Assembly (NCBI GenBank): GCA_964443845.1
Contig: CAYUFA010000041.1
Span: forward strand, 1-21,966
Reading direction: 5' to 3'
DNA length: 21,966 nt
Source of the DNA: UBA9214 sp964443845
Lineage (GTDB): Bacteria; Pseudomonadota; Gammaproteobacteria; UBA9214
This document shows, one piece after another, positions 7,855 to 15,691 of this stretch. The position numbers and the translations under genes were made by a program. The stretch's first letter is position 1. Each line of letters opens with the position of its first letter. The notes under the pieces are model-generated. The model had not been told where the DNA came from. It saw only the letters and a program-made list of their open reading frames with translations, and did no database searches.

Positions 7855-8640
7855 TCAGACGGCCTGGGGGTAGCGGGTCAGGAGAGAACGGTAGATCTGC
7901 CGGGTTTCAGCGGTCGGTGCCAGCCCCAGCACCACGGACAGGATGTGCCGGCACTGACGGTAGCTGGCCATCGCCTCCGGCAGGCGCCCGGTGTCCGCAT
8001 AGCACACCATGAGACGCTGATAGAAGCTTTCCACCAGGTCATCCACCTCCACGCCCTTCTGGTAGCAGTGGATGGCCAGCTCCGGCAGGTCGTGCTGTTC
8101 CCAGAAACGGCCCAGCGCGAGCATGCAATGAATGAACCGGGTGCGCAGGCGCTCCTGCAGGGACACCGACCAGCAGGCCGTGTTGTCACGCGCCAGGAAA
8201 TGTCCCTGGTAGAGCCGGATGATGCGCTCGCCCCGGGATTGCAGCCGCTCCAGGGACTCTGTGCCATGCTCACGCTGGTGCAGGATCTGGCGCACCGCGG
8301 AAACCGCGCGCTGGAATTCCCAGGCGTCCACCCAGACCCGCGCGCTGTTCAGCGTCAGGTGACCATCCTGCAGCAGCAGGAAACGATCGTCGCCCAGGTA
8401 TTTGCGCAAACGGTGGAGCGTGGTTTCAAACGACTGCCGGGCACGATCGCCGTCCTGGTCCGGCCACAGGCTGGCGGCCAGGTTGACTGCGCCTACTTCC
8501 CGGCCGCCCCAGGCGATCAGGGTCTTGAGCAACAGGATTGGCTTGCCGGGTGCCTTGCGCGCATGGCGTATCGGCTGACCGTTGTGTACCAGTGAGAAGC
8601 GTCCCAGCGTAAAGATCTGCAGCAGTTCCTGATTTTCCAT
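7855..8640 (-). CDS. winged-helix/BTAD (SARP-like) transcriptional regulator
   Basis: The 261-residue protein has an N-terminal OmpR/SARP-like winged-helix domain (about 1-100: LQIFTLGRFSLVHNG, then LAASLWPDQDGDRARQSFETTLHRLRKYLG). A bacterial transcriptional activator domain follows (BTAD, about 105-250), a TPR-like helical region ending YRQCRHILSVVLGLAPTAET. It probably acts as a cytoplasmic DNA-binding regulator of neighbouring genes. It lacks the NTPase of LuxR/MalT-type proteins. No good Shine-Dalgarno sequence precedes the ATG. A candidate sigma-54 promoter lies about 125 bases upstream. Target genes are inferred only from proximity to the two PEP-CTERM genes. Confidence 0.85.
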   Translation of the reverse strand: MENQELLQIFTLGRFSLVHNGQPIRHARKAPGKPILLLKTLIAWGGREVGAVNLAASLWPDQDGDRARQSFETTLHRLRKYLGDDRFLLLQDGHLTLNSARVWVDAWEFQRAVSAVRQILHQREHGTESLERLQSRGERIIRLYQGHFLARDNTACWSVSLQERLRTRFIHCMLALGRFWEQHDLPELAIHCYQKGVEVDDLVESFYQRLMVCYADTGRLPEAMASYRQCRHILSVVLGLAPTAETRQIYRSLLTRYPQAV

Positions 8641-8762
8641 AAAGGTGTCGGATTACAGCGAGGTATACCTGTATTTTCCATGCGTGAGTGAGCGGCGCTG
8701 CGCCCGGCCCCGGCATATGTCGTGGATGGGTCCGGACACTGCGATAGATATCTGTATATTTA

Positions 8763-8780
8763 AAGCAAGAATTGCGCCTC
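8763..8780 (-). promoter_or_regulatory. candidate sigma-54 promoter for the BTAD regulator
   Basis: On the minus strand the sequence AGGCGCAATTCTTGCTT has the invariant GG (8778-8777), ten bases, then GC (8766-8765), with a full TTGCT -12 element and 3 mismatches in the -24 half. A start near 8753 would give a leader of about 113 bases to the regulator's ATG. Confidence 0.45.
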
Positions 8781-8888
8781 TCGCTACAACTTATTGTAAT
8801 TTATATATTATTATACGAATTCCTGCCGTGGCCCATGTAACAGGTGTAAAGAATACCGACATGTCTGTCACCCCGGCGACTCACTTGT

Positions 8889-8927
8889 AGTTCATTTTTA
8901 CTGCCTATATTCATATAGTTATGAACT
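8889..8927. repeat. nested inverted repeats
   Basis: Outer arms AGTTCAT (8889-8895) and ATGAACT (8921-8927) enclose an inner pair CTATAT (8905-8910) and ATATAG (8913-8918) separated by two bases. It could be a transcription factor site or a cruciform; no T-run supports a terminator. Confidence 0.5.
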
Positions 8928-8944
8928 GTTCGTCCGCCACCCCG

Positions 8945-8970
8945 CCGGTGTCCGGAAAACCTGACACCGG
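8945..8970. repeat. 8-bp inverted repeat downstream of the second PEP-CTERM gene
   Basis: Arms CCGGTGTC and GACACCGG flank a 10-base loop. It sits about 95 bases past the stop codon of the PEP-CTERM gene ending at 9066. There is no T-run, so a stabilising mRNA end is possible. Confidence 0.45.
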
Positions 8971-9065
8971 GTACTCCGGACCATGTTCCGCGCCCCCGCC
9001 GCCAGCCGGCTGGCCTGGCGACACCACACACAGATCCTGCCGACCGGGCCGGGTGACCCTGCTGC

Positions 9066-9686
9066 CTAACCGCGGCGACGCGCCAGGCCCGCCAAACCGA
9101 CCAGGCCGCTGCCGAACAGCCATACCGCGGCGGGTGCCGGTACGGTATTGATCGCGTTGATGGTGGCACCGTTATAGGTATTGGTGAAGTTACCACTGGT
9201 ATAGCTACTCCAGGTGCCGCCGATGGCCGCCGCAGCCATATTGATCGCGGCAGAAGGACCGCTATTCAGTGTGAAATTCAGCCGTGCAATGGCCTGGTCC
9301 CCGCTTACGCCAAATAAGCTGCCTACGTACAGACCCGAGATCGATGGATCGCCGGGGCTGCAACCTGAATCACAACCAGTAAAGAAACTGCTGACAGGGT
9401 CCCAGTTACCCGGGAACGATACGTCGCCATCGGTGGCAGGATCGGTCGTTGCCAGCCAGACGGAGTCCAGTGTCACATCACCAATCCAGCTGATATCGAG
9501 CGCCCCTCCGGCGGTGTCCGACGGGAGGCCGGTTGCCAGGATATCCACATAAAACGCTCCACCGACCACTACGCTCTGGTTGGACGGGTCCATGGAGATG
9601 GTCGCGGCATGGGCCGTGAAACCACTCGCCAGCAAACCGAGTGCGAGAAATCCGCTTGTTATGATTCTGGAAGCTGTAGTACGCAT
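9066..9686 (-). CDS. cohesin-like PEP-CTERM sorting-domain protein
   Basis: The 206-residue protein has a signal peptide (cleavage probably after TAHA, about residue 28). Its beta-rich mature domain resembles the cohesin-type fold common in PEP-CTERM proteins (ISMDPSNQSVVVGGAFYVDI, GGALDISW, QAIARLNFTL). The C-terminal sorting signal is VPAPAAVWLFGSGLVGLAGL followed by ARRRG: motif, membrane helix and basic tail. Two cysteines (CDSGC) sit in a loop. GGGGA six bases before the ATG supports the start. It is expected to be exported and cleaved by an exosortase encoded elsewhere. A strong sigma-54-like site lies about 150 bases upstream. Confidence 0.9.
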   Translation of the reverse strand: MRTTASRIITSGFLALGLLASGFTAHAATISMDPSNQSVVVGGAFYVDILATGLPSDTAGGALDISWIGDVTLDSVWLATTDPATDGDVSFPGNWDPVSSFFTGCDSGCSPGDPSISGLYVGSLFGVSGDQAIARLNFTLNSGPSAAINMAAAAIGGTWSSYTSGNFTNTYNGATINAINTVPAPAAVWLFGSGLVGLAGLARRRG

Positions 9687-9837
9687 ATGATTCCCCAGTA
9701 AAAGTTAGGATGTGGTGTTCGCCTGTAAGCACGTATCTGTCAGGTACCGGTGTGGGGCATATCCGCAACAGATTCCGGCCTGCCAAATACAAGAAAGCTG
9801 TGCGCAAAAAAACAAAACGCCAGTTTAATGACTAGCA

Positions 9838-9853
9838 GGCAAGTTTCATGCCG
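9838..9853 (-). promoter_or_regulatory. candidate sigma-54 promoter for the cohesin-like PEP-CTERM gene
   Basis: On the minus strand CGGCATGAAACTTGCC carries GGCA, then G and a purine of the -24 element, and TTGC of the -12 element. The invariant GG (9852-9851) and GC (9840-9839) are separated by exactly ten bases. A start near 9827 would give a leader of about 140 bases. Confidence 0.6.
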
Positions 9854-10149
9854 GAAATGGAATACATTACAAATACAAATGGTTATAAAACCAACGCCGT
9901 GGCAAAGATCATACAACTGTAAAAAGTCTCAACAACAGATCGATCGGTATCAACCGAATATTTGCGCCCGCGAAAGATTATTGCTTTATTTTACATAGTG
10001 ATAGGAAAATTCATCGCTGCGATACGCCCCACCCCCCTTTCGTAATAATTCCCGACAACCGACGCTGGACTCATCGCGCCATCCCGGTACCTGCTTCTCC
10101 CTCGCACCTCACCGCCGGGACCACCTTATTCATGGTTGCTGCGCCGCTT

Positions 10150-10164
10150 ACCCTACGTTAGGGT
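10150..10164. repeat. short inverted repeat upstream of the thioredoxin-like gene
   Basis: Arms ACCCTA and TAGGGT are separated by CGT. It lies about 57 bases before the TATAAT box at 10221 and could be an operator; no regulator is identified. Confidence 0.35.
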
Positions 10165-10197
10165 GAACATACGCGCGCACCCAGCCCCTCCCCGGAC

Positions 10198-10226
10198 CCG
10201 GCAGCACAGGTGTAGCTCCATATAAT
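10198..10226 (+). promoter_or_regulatory. candidate sigma-70 promoter for the thioredoxin-like gene
   Basis: A perfect -10 hexamer TATAAT lies at 10221-10226. With a 17-base spacer the -35 position reads CCGGCA, only three of six matches, so any promoter here would be weak or activator-dependent. It is about 120 bases upstream of the coding start. Confidence 0.35.
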
Positions 10227-10349
10227 ACATGGTGATTTTATAGCTATCGCCCGCGTGTTGCGGCCGACTACACTGCATCAGGCTGGAATTCCCCTGAGCC
10301 TGCTTGCGTTTGAGTACTGAACCTGAACACTCCCATTGTGCAAACCCAT

Positions 10350-10874
10350 ATGAAACGGGCCCCGCTGTTGCTGGTGACAGCCCTGCTCTGGCTGGCGGCA
10401 ACAGCGCTGCCTGCAGCCGAGCTGGTGCCGCTCGGGGATAACCCGCCTGCAGCCGGTTTCGCCCTGCCCGACCTGCGGGGCAAGTCGCATACCCTGAAAG
10501 ACTACCGGGGCAAGGTGGTGCTGGTGAATTTCTGGGCCAGCTGGTGCCCCTCATGCATCTACGAGATGCCGGAGCTGAAGCACCTCAGGGAAACGCTCGG
10601 CGACAAGGGGTTCGAGATAGTGACGATCAACGTCGGGGAAGCGAAATACCGGGTGTGGAAATACGTCAGACTCATCAACTTCGATCTGCCCGTGCTGCTC
10701 GACCCGCGCAAGACGCTGTTCCACGACTGGAAGCTGTCGGTACTACCGACCAGTTTTCTGATCGATCGCGGCGGACACCTCCGCTACAGGGTAGTGGCCG
10801 CGCCAGACTGGAGCAGTGATGATACGCTAGCCATCATCAGGCATCTGCTACAGGAACAGGAGAACACACAATGA
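10350..10874 (+). CDS. periplasmic TlpA/ResA-type thioredoxin-like protein
   Basis: The 174-residue protein has a signal peptide (cleavage about after ALPAA, residue 23) and an AhpC-TSA/redoxin-type thioredoxin fold. VVLVNFWASWCPSC carries the active-site C66-P-S-C69, and VLPTSFLID holds the cis-proline. Such proteins reduce or exchange disulfides in the periplasm, for example in cytochrome c maturation; the substrate here is unknown. An in-frame GTG at 10338 would add four residues. Neither start has a clear ribosome-binding site. The stop codon overlaps the next gene's ATG by four bases (ATGA), so the two are probably co-translated. Confidence 0.9.
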   Translation: MKRAPLLLVTALLWLAATALPAAELVPLGDNPPAAGFALPDLRGKSHTLKDYRGKVVLVNFWASWCPSCIYEMPELKHLRETLGDKGFEIVTINVGEAKYRVWKYVRLINFDLPVLLDPRKTLFHDWKLSVLPTSFLIDRGGHLRYRVVAAPDWSSDDTLAIIRHLLQEQENTQ

Positions 10875-11323
10875 AAATACGCCACCTCCTTAACGGCATG
10901 CTGCTGGCCGCAATCCTCGCGTGCCCGAACCTGCAGGCGGCCGGAACCGCCAGCCAACGCCAGGCGGTCGAGACACTGTTCAAGCTGACGCAAATGGAAA
11001 AGAAGATCAACGAAAGCGTCCAGTCCGTCGTGCAGATGCAGATTCGGCAGGACCCCGGACTCGCCGCAAAAAAGGATGTCCTGACCGCCTTTCTCGAAAA
11101 ATATATCGGCTGGAACGCGATACGGGATGAGCTGGAGGAAATGTACCTGAAGACCTTCACCGAGAAAGAGCTGAAGGCCATGAATGACTTCTACATCACT
11201 CCGACCGGGCAGAAGGTCATCACGATCGTTCCACAGCTGGTACGGCAACGAAACAAGCTCGCAATGCAGCGCCTGCAGGCGCACATCGGCGAGTTGCGCA
11301 CCATCCTGGGTGAAAAAAAGTAG
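10871..11323 (+). CDS. DUF2059 domain-containing secreted protein
   Basis: The 150-residue protein has a signal peptide (cleavage near NLQA, about residue 23) followed by a helical DUF2059 domain. Signature features are YLKTFTEKELKAMNDFYITPTGQKVI and a run of charged helices. The family's role is not established; it is periplasmic or envelope-associated. Its start overlaps the thioredoxin-like gene (ATGA), and AGGAACAGGAGA just upstream offers a good ribosome-binding site. The pairing with a thioredoxin-like protein is suggestive, but the mature domain has no cysteine, so it is not an obvious redox substrate. Confidence 0.85.
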   Translation: MKIRHLLNGMLLAAILACPNLQAAGTASQRQAVETLFKLTQMEKKINESVQSVVQMQIRQDPGLAAKKDVLTAFLEKYIGWNAIRDELEEMYLKTFTEKELKAMNDFYITPTGQKVITIVPQLVRQRNKLAMQRLQAHIGELRTILGEKK

Positions 11324-11412
11324 TACGCGATACTTGCCGGTTTGCCTGAATTCATCAGCGAGTCCTGCGGCCTGTAGCAGGAAGCCCCGGCACAGGCACA
11401 CCGGCAACCTCG

Positions 11413-12285
11413 ATGCGTAAACTGCTGCTGGTGCTGGTCCTCGTTGTTGCCTGGCCGGTTGTCTGGTATGCCGCGTCGCTGTGGGCGAACCACCGGGCCG
11501 TACCGGCCCCGGACAAGGCCGTGCTCACGGCAAGCCTCGAGCGTGCGATCAGCTGGCTGGACGACGCTATGCAAGGGGCCGAGTCCTACACCGATCCGTA
11601 TTTGTGGTGGATGTTGAAACAGGCTGCAGGAACCACCCGGAATCGGCATCTGGTGACATTTTACAACAGTATCGAGCCGTCGCTGCTGAAGAACCGGCAC
11701 TGGTACATCTGGTCGGATATGTTCGACCCCGATGCTGCGGTGGCACTCCCGCCATTCAGTACGCTGCGGTTTCTTCCGTACTACGATTACCTGTATCTGT
11801 ATGGACTCACGTGCAATACCGACTGGGAGAGCGAGCCTGAAGTACAAAGCCAACTGCAGCCGGATTTCTGTTCCATGCATTTCCTGCATCCGAATTGCAC
11901 AACCAGGCAGTTGCTGGGCGTGCGTTTCATGCAACGCAATGGCTGTGGCGACCCCGACAGGGTCGCCGGCCTGGTCCGGGAACTCCAGGGCAGGATTGTC
12001 GCGGAACTGGACTGGGACCCGCGCGTCACGGATGCCTATATCATGCGGGTTCTGATGCTGGTTGAGTCCGGGGCGGCCGATCGGGTCAGGCCGGTATGGA
12101 TCCAGCGCATACTTGACGCGCAACATGCCGATGGTGGCTGGGGGGATGTGGCACCGGTCCTGCCCCTGCCGAATGGCAAGGTCCTTGGCTTTGCCAGCAC
12201 GGGGCCTGCGTACCGCGAATTACGCAGTGACTTCCGCACGACGGCAAAGTGCATCCGGCTGCTCAGCCTGTTGCTCGACCAATAG
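11413..12285 (+). CDS. membrane-anchored protein with QW-type (terpene-cyclase-like) motif, unknown function
   Basis: I do not recognise a named family. The 290-residue protein has an uncleaved-looking N-terminal hydrophobic segment (about 3-24) and a mainly helical exported region with an aromatic-rich stretch (FLPYYDYLYLY, about 120-130). It carries six cysteines. Near the C-terminus, ILDAQHADGGWGD contains a QXXXGXW motif (237-243), the signature repeat of squalene/oxidosqualene cyclase-type alpha/alpha barrels. Only one such repeat is clear, and no DXDD catalytic motif is seen, so cyclase activity is not claimed. It follows the DUF2059 gene by 89 bases on the same strand. No clear ribosome-binding site precedes the ATG. 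Confidence 0.75.
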   Translation: MRKLLLVLVLVVAWPVVWYAASLWANHRAVPAPDKAVLTASLERAISWLDDAMQGAESYTDPYLWWMLKQAAGTTRNRHLVTFYNSIEPSLLKNRHWYIWSDMFDPDAAVALPPFSTLRFLPYYDYLYLYGLTCNTDWESEPEVQSQLQPDFCSMHFLHPNCTTRQLLGVRFMQRNGCGDPDRVAGLVRELQGRIVAELDWDPRVTDAYIMRVLMLVESGAADRVRPVWIQRILDAQHADGGWGDVAPVLPLPNGKVLGFASTGPAYRELRSDFRTTAKCIRLLSLLLDQ

Positions 12286-12313
12286 CGTACCGGGCGGCCC
12301 CGGGAATTCCGGA

Positions 12314-12331
12314 GACCCGTTTATCCGGGTC
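12314..12331. repeat. inverted repeat between convergent genes
   Basis: Perfect arms GACCCG and CGGGTC flank a 6-base loop in the 206-bp gap between two convergent genes. There is no T-run on either strand. It may help end transcription but is not a standard intrinsic terminator. Confidence 0.4.
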
Positions 12332-12491
12332 AGGCCGCCATGGCTGACCCTTCCGGTTGGCGAGCACAGCCCTGTTCTTTCTCCGCCGGCGGGATGCTGC
12401 CGATCGGCCCCGGCAGCCGGCGCTGATGGAAACAGCCGACCCATTCCAGCGTCGCGGACGCGGCCAGCCCCTTTGACCGGCGCGATGAGCA

Positions 12492-13616
12492 TCACATTCG
12501 CCCCAGTAGTCTGAGAAATTTGCGGTCATGGGCCGCGACCCTGAACGGCAGGGAGATCATCGTCCACAGGAACGACCGCAAGACCGGCGCCTGATAGAGA
12601 TCGTGCGCCCAGCGCCTGTTGTGCAGGGAAGAACGGGATCTTTCCAGCAGACGAAACTTGTCCGCAGGGTCCGTCAGGCGGATACAGCTCCTGTTTCTTT
12701 CAACTACGGATGCAACTCCGGGGAACCTGCTGCGGCAATCCAGGGTATCCAGCAACAGGTCGAAGACATTCAGGACAATCCCGGAAATATTTTCTCCGGC
12801 CCGCTTCTCAACAAATACATTCCAGTCCATGACCGGGTCCAGCGTTTCCAGCATCTTGTAGAGATCCAGCAATCCTTTCAGGCGAATCACGCCGAGCTCT
12901 ATATCAAAAAATACTCCCAGTGCATTCATAACCAGGGTGTATTCGGCACTCAATACCGGGAAAGTTCTGCCCTGCAAGTGGCATTCTTCCTGCTGTTCCC
13001 AGATGGCGGCGTAATCCAGACGAAGTGTGAAATGGGAACGCAATCTCCAGTGCAGATCCAGAGGCAGATATTGCCGTTGCACCGGCAGGCCTGGCTCTGA
13101 TACATGCTTGTGATAATCATAGGTATGGGTGAACCGGGTCATGGTATTGTGGTTAACCAGGATCAGGGACAGCCTCCTGAACCCCATATCCCCGAGCAAC
13201 CGGTCGGCGGCCGGGAGGTCTTCCCGGTGAATCAGGATATCCACATCCATGTAGGAGCGCCGGTAAATCCCCCCGTAGAATTGCTGCGCGACAAACGGTC
13301 CCTTGAGAAACAGCACGGACGTGTGCGCAGCCTTGAAGGCGTCGTAAATACGGGCCGCCTCTTGCAGGATGTCATTGCAACGCTGTTGTTGCAGCGCGTA
13401 ACGCTCCCCCAGTTGTTCAAGGTAGCTCGCCGGCAACACTGCTTCCAGCGGCCCCTCCTTGATATGCAGGTACAGGTAACCGGAGAGCTGATGCAGATCG
13501 GTGAATGCGCGGAACTGGCCGAAGTCGAAATTCGCGGCACGGACCCGTTTCTCCACGGCGGCTGTATCCTCCGACAGGAGCGCACTGAGTACCTCGATAT
13601 GACCCTGGCTCGACAT
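12492..13616 (-). CDS. nucleotidyltransferase family protein (NTP_transf_5 type)
   Basis: The 374-residue protein resembles the NTP_transf_5 family of nucleotidyltransferase-like proteins. The core is FLKGPFVAQQFYGGIYRRSYMDVDILI, with Lys105-Gly106 and a DVD metal-binding pair (Asp124, Asp126), followed by LLGDMGFRRLS. No signal peptide is seen, so it should be cytoplasmic. Members occur near polysaccharide, peptide-export and exosortase loci, and their substrates are mostly unknown. Here it lies directly downstream of an MsbA-type ABC exporter, 173 bases apart on the same strand. The C-terminal half is helical with no assigned motif. No clear ribosome-binding site is visible. Confidence 0.8.
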   Translation of the reverse strand: MSSQGHIEVLSALLSEDTAAVEKRVRAANFDFGQFRAFTDLHQLSGYLYLHIKEGPLEAVLPASYLEQLGERYALQQQRCNDILQEAARIYDAFKAAHTSVLFLKGPFVAQQFYGGIYRRSYMDVDILIHREDLPAADRLLGDMGFRRLSLILVNHNTMTRFTHTYDYHKHVSEPGLPVQRQYLPLDLHWRLRSHFTLRLDYAAIWEQQEECHLQGRTFPVLSAEYTLVMNALGVFFDIELGVIRLKGLLDLYKMLETLDPVMDWNVFVEKRAGENISGIVLNVFDLLLDTLDCRSRFPGVASVVERNRSCIRLTDPADKFRLLERSRSSLHNRRWAHDLYQAPVLRSFLWTMISLPFRVAAHDRKFLRLLGRM

Positions 13617-13789
13617 GTTATTATCTTATGACTCTGTAACTTGCTGCATTCCACCTGCGATACCGGGCATGCGGACAGCGGATTCAACGCCCGGCTCACA
13701 GCAGTGACGGCGACTGCCGGGACCTGACATCACTCCTGAAAACATACCGCTATTTTTCGCGCCGCGCAAAAAACTGACGGACTTTGCTA

Positions 13790-15544
13790 TCAGCACAGGG
13801 ACATGGTCGTTGCATCTGCCGCCTGCCGCAGCAGTGCGTATTCGCCCCCGGCAGCAGCAAGTTCGGCACCCGTGCCCTCCTCGACCAGTTTCCCTTCCCG
13901 CAAAACAAGAATCCGGTCCGCCATATCCGCCAGGGTCAGGCGGTGCGTAATCCCGAAAATGGTGCGTTGTCTCCCCATCGATACGAGGTTGCTGAGAATC
14001 CGCTGCTCCAGTTCCATATCGACCGCACTGGTGGCCTCATCGAGCACCAGGATCGGTGCATTGCTCAGCACCGCTCTGGCAATGGCTATACGCTGGCGCT
14101 GGCCGCCACTCAACCGCACTCCGCGTTCACCGACGACGGTGTGAATCCCTTCAGGCAGGAGAGGAAGAAAGTCGTCGACGCATGCGATTTCAGTTGCTGC
14201 GGACAGCTCTTCCGGAGTGGCGCCCGGCTTGCCGATCTTGAGGTTGAATTCGATGCTATCGTCGAACAGGAAGACATCCTGGGAAACGTAGCTTACGGCG
14301 CGGTATAGATTCTGGACATCGATATCACGGACATCGATCCCGTCTATGAGTACCTGGCCGCTGTCGGGATCGTAGAAACGCTGGATAAGTTTTGCCACCG
14401 ATGATTTTCCGGCCCCGCTGCGGCCCACCATGACCACGAGTTCGCGCGGCTCGATCCGGAAGGAAAGATCCTGGATGACCGGGTCCCGGTTATAGGAAAA
14501 ACTGACTTGCCTGAATTCCAGCCTGCCGGTGCAGTCTTTCAACACATGGCGCTGCCGCTGCACGACATCACCACCCTGGTCATCGATCAGTTCAAAGGCG
14601 CGCTCTCCGGCCGCAAGGCCCTGTGACAGCAGGGAGATACATTCGCCAAGACGTTTCGCGGGATCCTGCATCAGGTACATGATTGCCAGAAATGACAGCA
14701 ACTGACCACCCGTCATTTCGTCGTGGAGCAGCGCACGCCCCATGATCAGAAGCACGACCGCCAGAGTGATTCCGGCAACGAGCTGAATGATGATCATTGG
14801 CGCACTACTGACCTTCACTCCATGTACCTGCGCCTCGTAATAATCCTGATTGACCCGGGCAAACCGCTCTCGCCACACATCGGCAATACCGAACCCCAGT
14901 ATCAGTTCCATCCCTCCGATCATTTCGGACAGCCGGTTGGCAACATTGCCCAGGCTCCTCTGTATGCGACGGCTCATTGCAGTGATATATTTTGCCAGAT
15001 GGCGCAGAATCAGGCCTGCAGCAACCATGACCGACGCACAAATCAGCCCGAGCGTAACGTTCTGGTACAGCATCACGCCCAGCAGCATTATCAGGGTCAC
15101 CGAACATCTCACCAGCCCCATCAGAGAACCAACCGCGAACACTTCCAGCACCGCGACATCGTTGATCACACGGGTAATCAGGTTACTGGAGGGATGTTTC
15201 ACGAAGTAGCCAAGGTTATGCCGCATCAGGTTGTCGAACAGATCCGCGCGGATATTGCGCGTGACACGCACATTTGCCGACTTCGAGACGATCAGGAACA
15301 GCCATTCAAGGATGGCATGCACAACAAAGATAACCGCGACGACACCACACAGCAGCCAGAGCATGGAACTGCTTACCGGGCCTGCGGCAAATCTGTCAAC
15401 CGCCGGTTGAATCATCCATGCCTTTGCGGCGGTCAGGGCACTGCCGAGCAACAGCAGTACAAAGGCCTGGAGGTAGGAATGCCGGGCCAGGTACAGGTAC
15501 GGCGCTATACGCCGCAGGCTGGATGGAATTGGCATGAACTTCAC
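13790..15544 (-). CDS. MsbA-type ABC exporter (fused membrane and ATPase domains)
   Basis: The 584-residue half-transporter has a six-helix membrane domain (about 1-310) and a C-terminal ATPase. Numbered from the GTG start, visible motifs are Walker A GRSGAGKS (374-381), the Q-loop SQDVFLFD (Gln422), signature LSGGQ (478-482), Walker B ILVLDE (498-503) and switch His534 (ITHRL). It should dimerise in the inner membrane and export a lipid, glycolipid or peptide. The GTG at 15544 is chosen because AGGAG lies eight bases upstream; the ATG at 15535 is an alternative. Neighbours (nucleotidyltransferase-like protein, GT-C glycosyltransferase) favour an envelope glycolipid or polysaccharide, but the cargo is unknown. 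MsbA itself is not claimed. Confidence 0.9.
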   Translation of the reverse strand: MKFMPIPSSLRRIAPYLYLARHSYLQAFVLLLLGSALTAAKAWMIQPAVDRFAAGPVSSSMLWLLCGVVAVIFVVHAILEWLFLIVSKSANVRVTRNIRADLFDNLMRHNLGYFVKHPSSNLITRVINDVAVLEVFAVGSLMGLVRCSVTLIMLLGVMLYQNVTLGLICASVMVAAGLILRHLAKYITAMSRRIQRSLGNVANRLSEMIGGMELILGFGIADVWRERFARVNQDYYEAQVHGVKVSSAPMIIIQLVAGITLAVVLLIMGRALLHDEMTGGQLLSFLAIMYLMQDPAKRLGECISLLSQGLAAGERAFELIDDQGGDVVQRQRHVLKDCTGRLEFRQVSFSYNRDPVIQDLSFRIEPRELVVMVGRSGAGKSSVAKLIQRFYDPDSGQVLIDGIDVRDIDVQNLYRAVSYVSQDVFLFDDSIEFNLKIGKPGATPEELSAATEIACVDDFLPLLPEGIHTVVGERGVRLSGGQRQRIAIARAVLSNAPILVLDEATSAVDMELEQRILSNLVSMGRQRTIFGITHRLTLADMADRILVLREGKLVEEGTGAELAAAGGEYALLRQAADATTMSLC

Positions 15545-15691
15545 TCGTGATACTCCTGCGCGCGCACCGGCAACCGCCCTGCCCCCTTCCGCTCGCGGAA
15601 TGCCAGCGGAACAAATCTGCCGCCGCATACCCCGGCATTCCCGAACCGGACCGCATGGCGATTCATGATGACAAACACGGAAAACGGCGAC

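Larger units (their letters stand above)
8641..9065. other. 425-bp intergenic region upstream of the BTAD regulator
   Basis: No gene is seen. It contains a candidate sigma-54 promoter (8763-8780), an AT-rich stretch (about 8790-8822), nested inverted repeats (8889-8927) and an 8-bp inverted repeat (8945-8970). It separates the second PEP-CTERM gene from the regulator on the same strand. Confidence 0.6.
9687..10349. other. 663-bp divergent intergenic region
   Basis: No gene is seen. The region separates the minus-strand PEP-CTERM gene from the plus-strand thioredoxin-like gene. It has a strong sigma-54-like site (9838-9853), an AT-rich block (about 9780-10015), an inverted repeat at 10150-10164, and a TATAAT box at 10221-10226. 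Confidence 0.6.

Noticed and set aside
13753..13773. T-run, GCGC stem and A-run between the ABC exporter and the nucleotidyltransferase-like gene, considered as a terminator
   Set aside because: On the minus strand the T-run precedes the stem and A residues follow it, the reverse of an intrinsic terminator.
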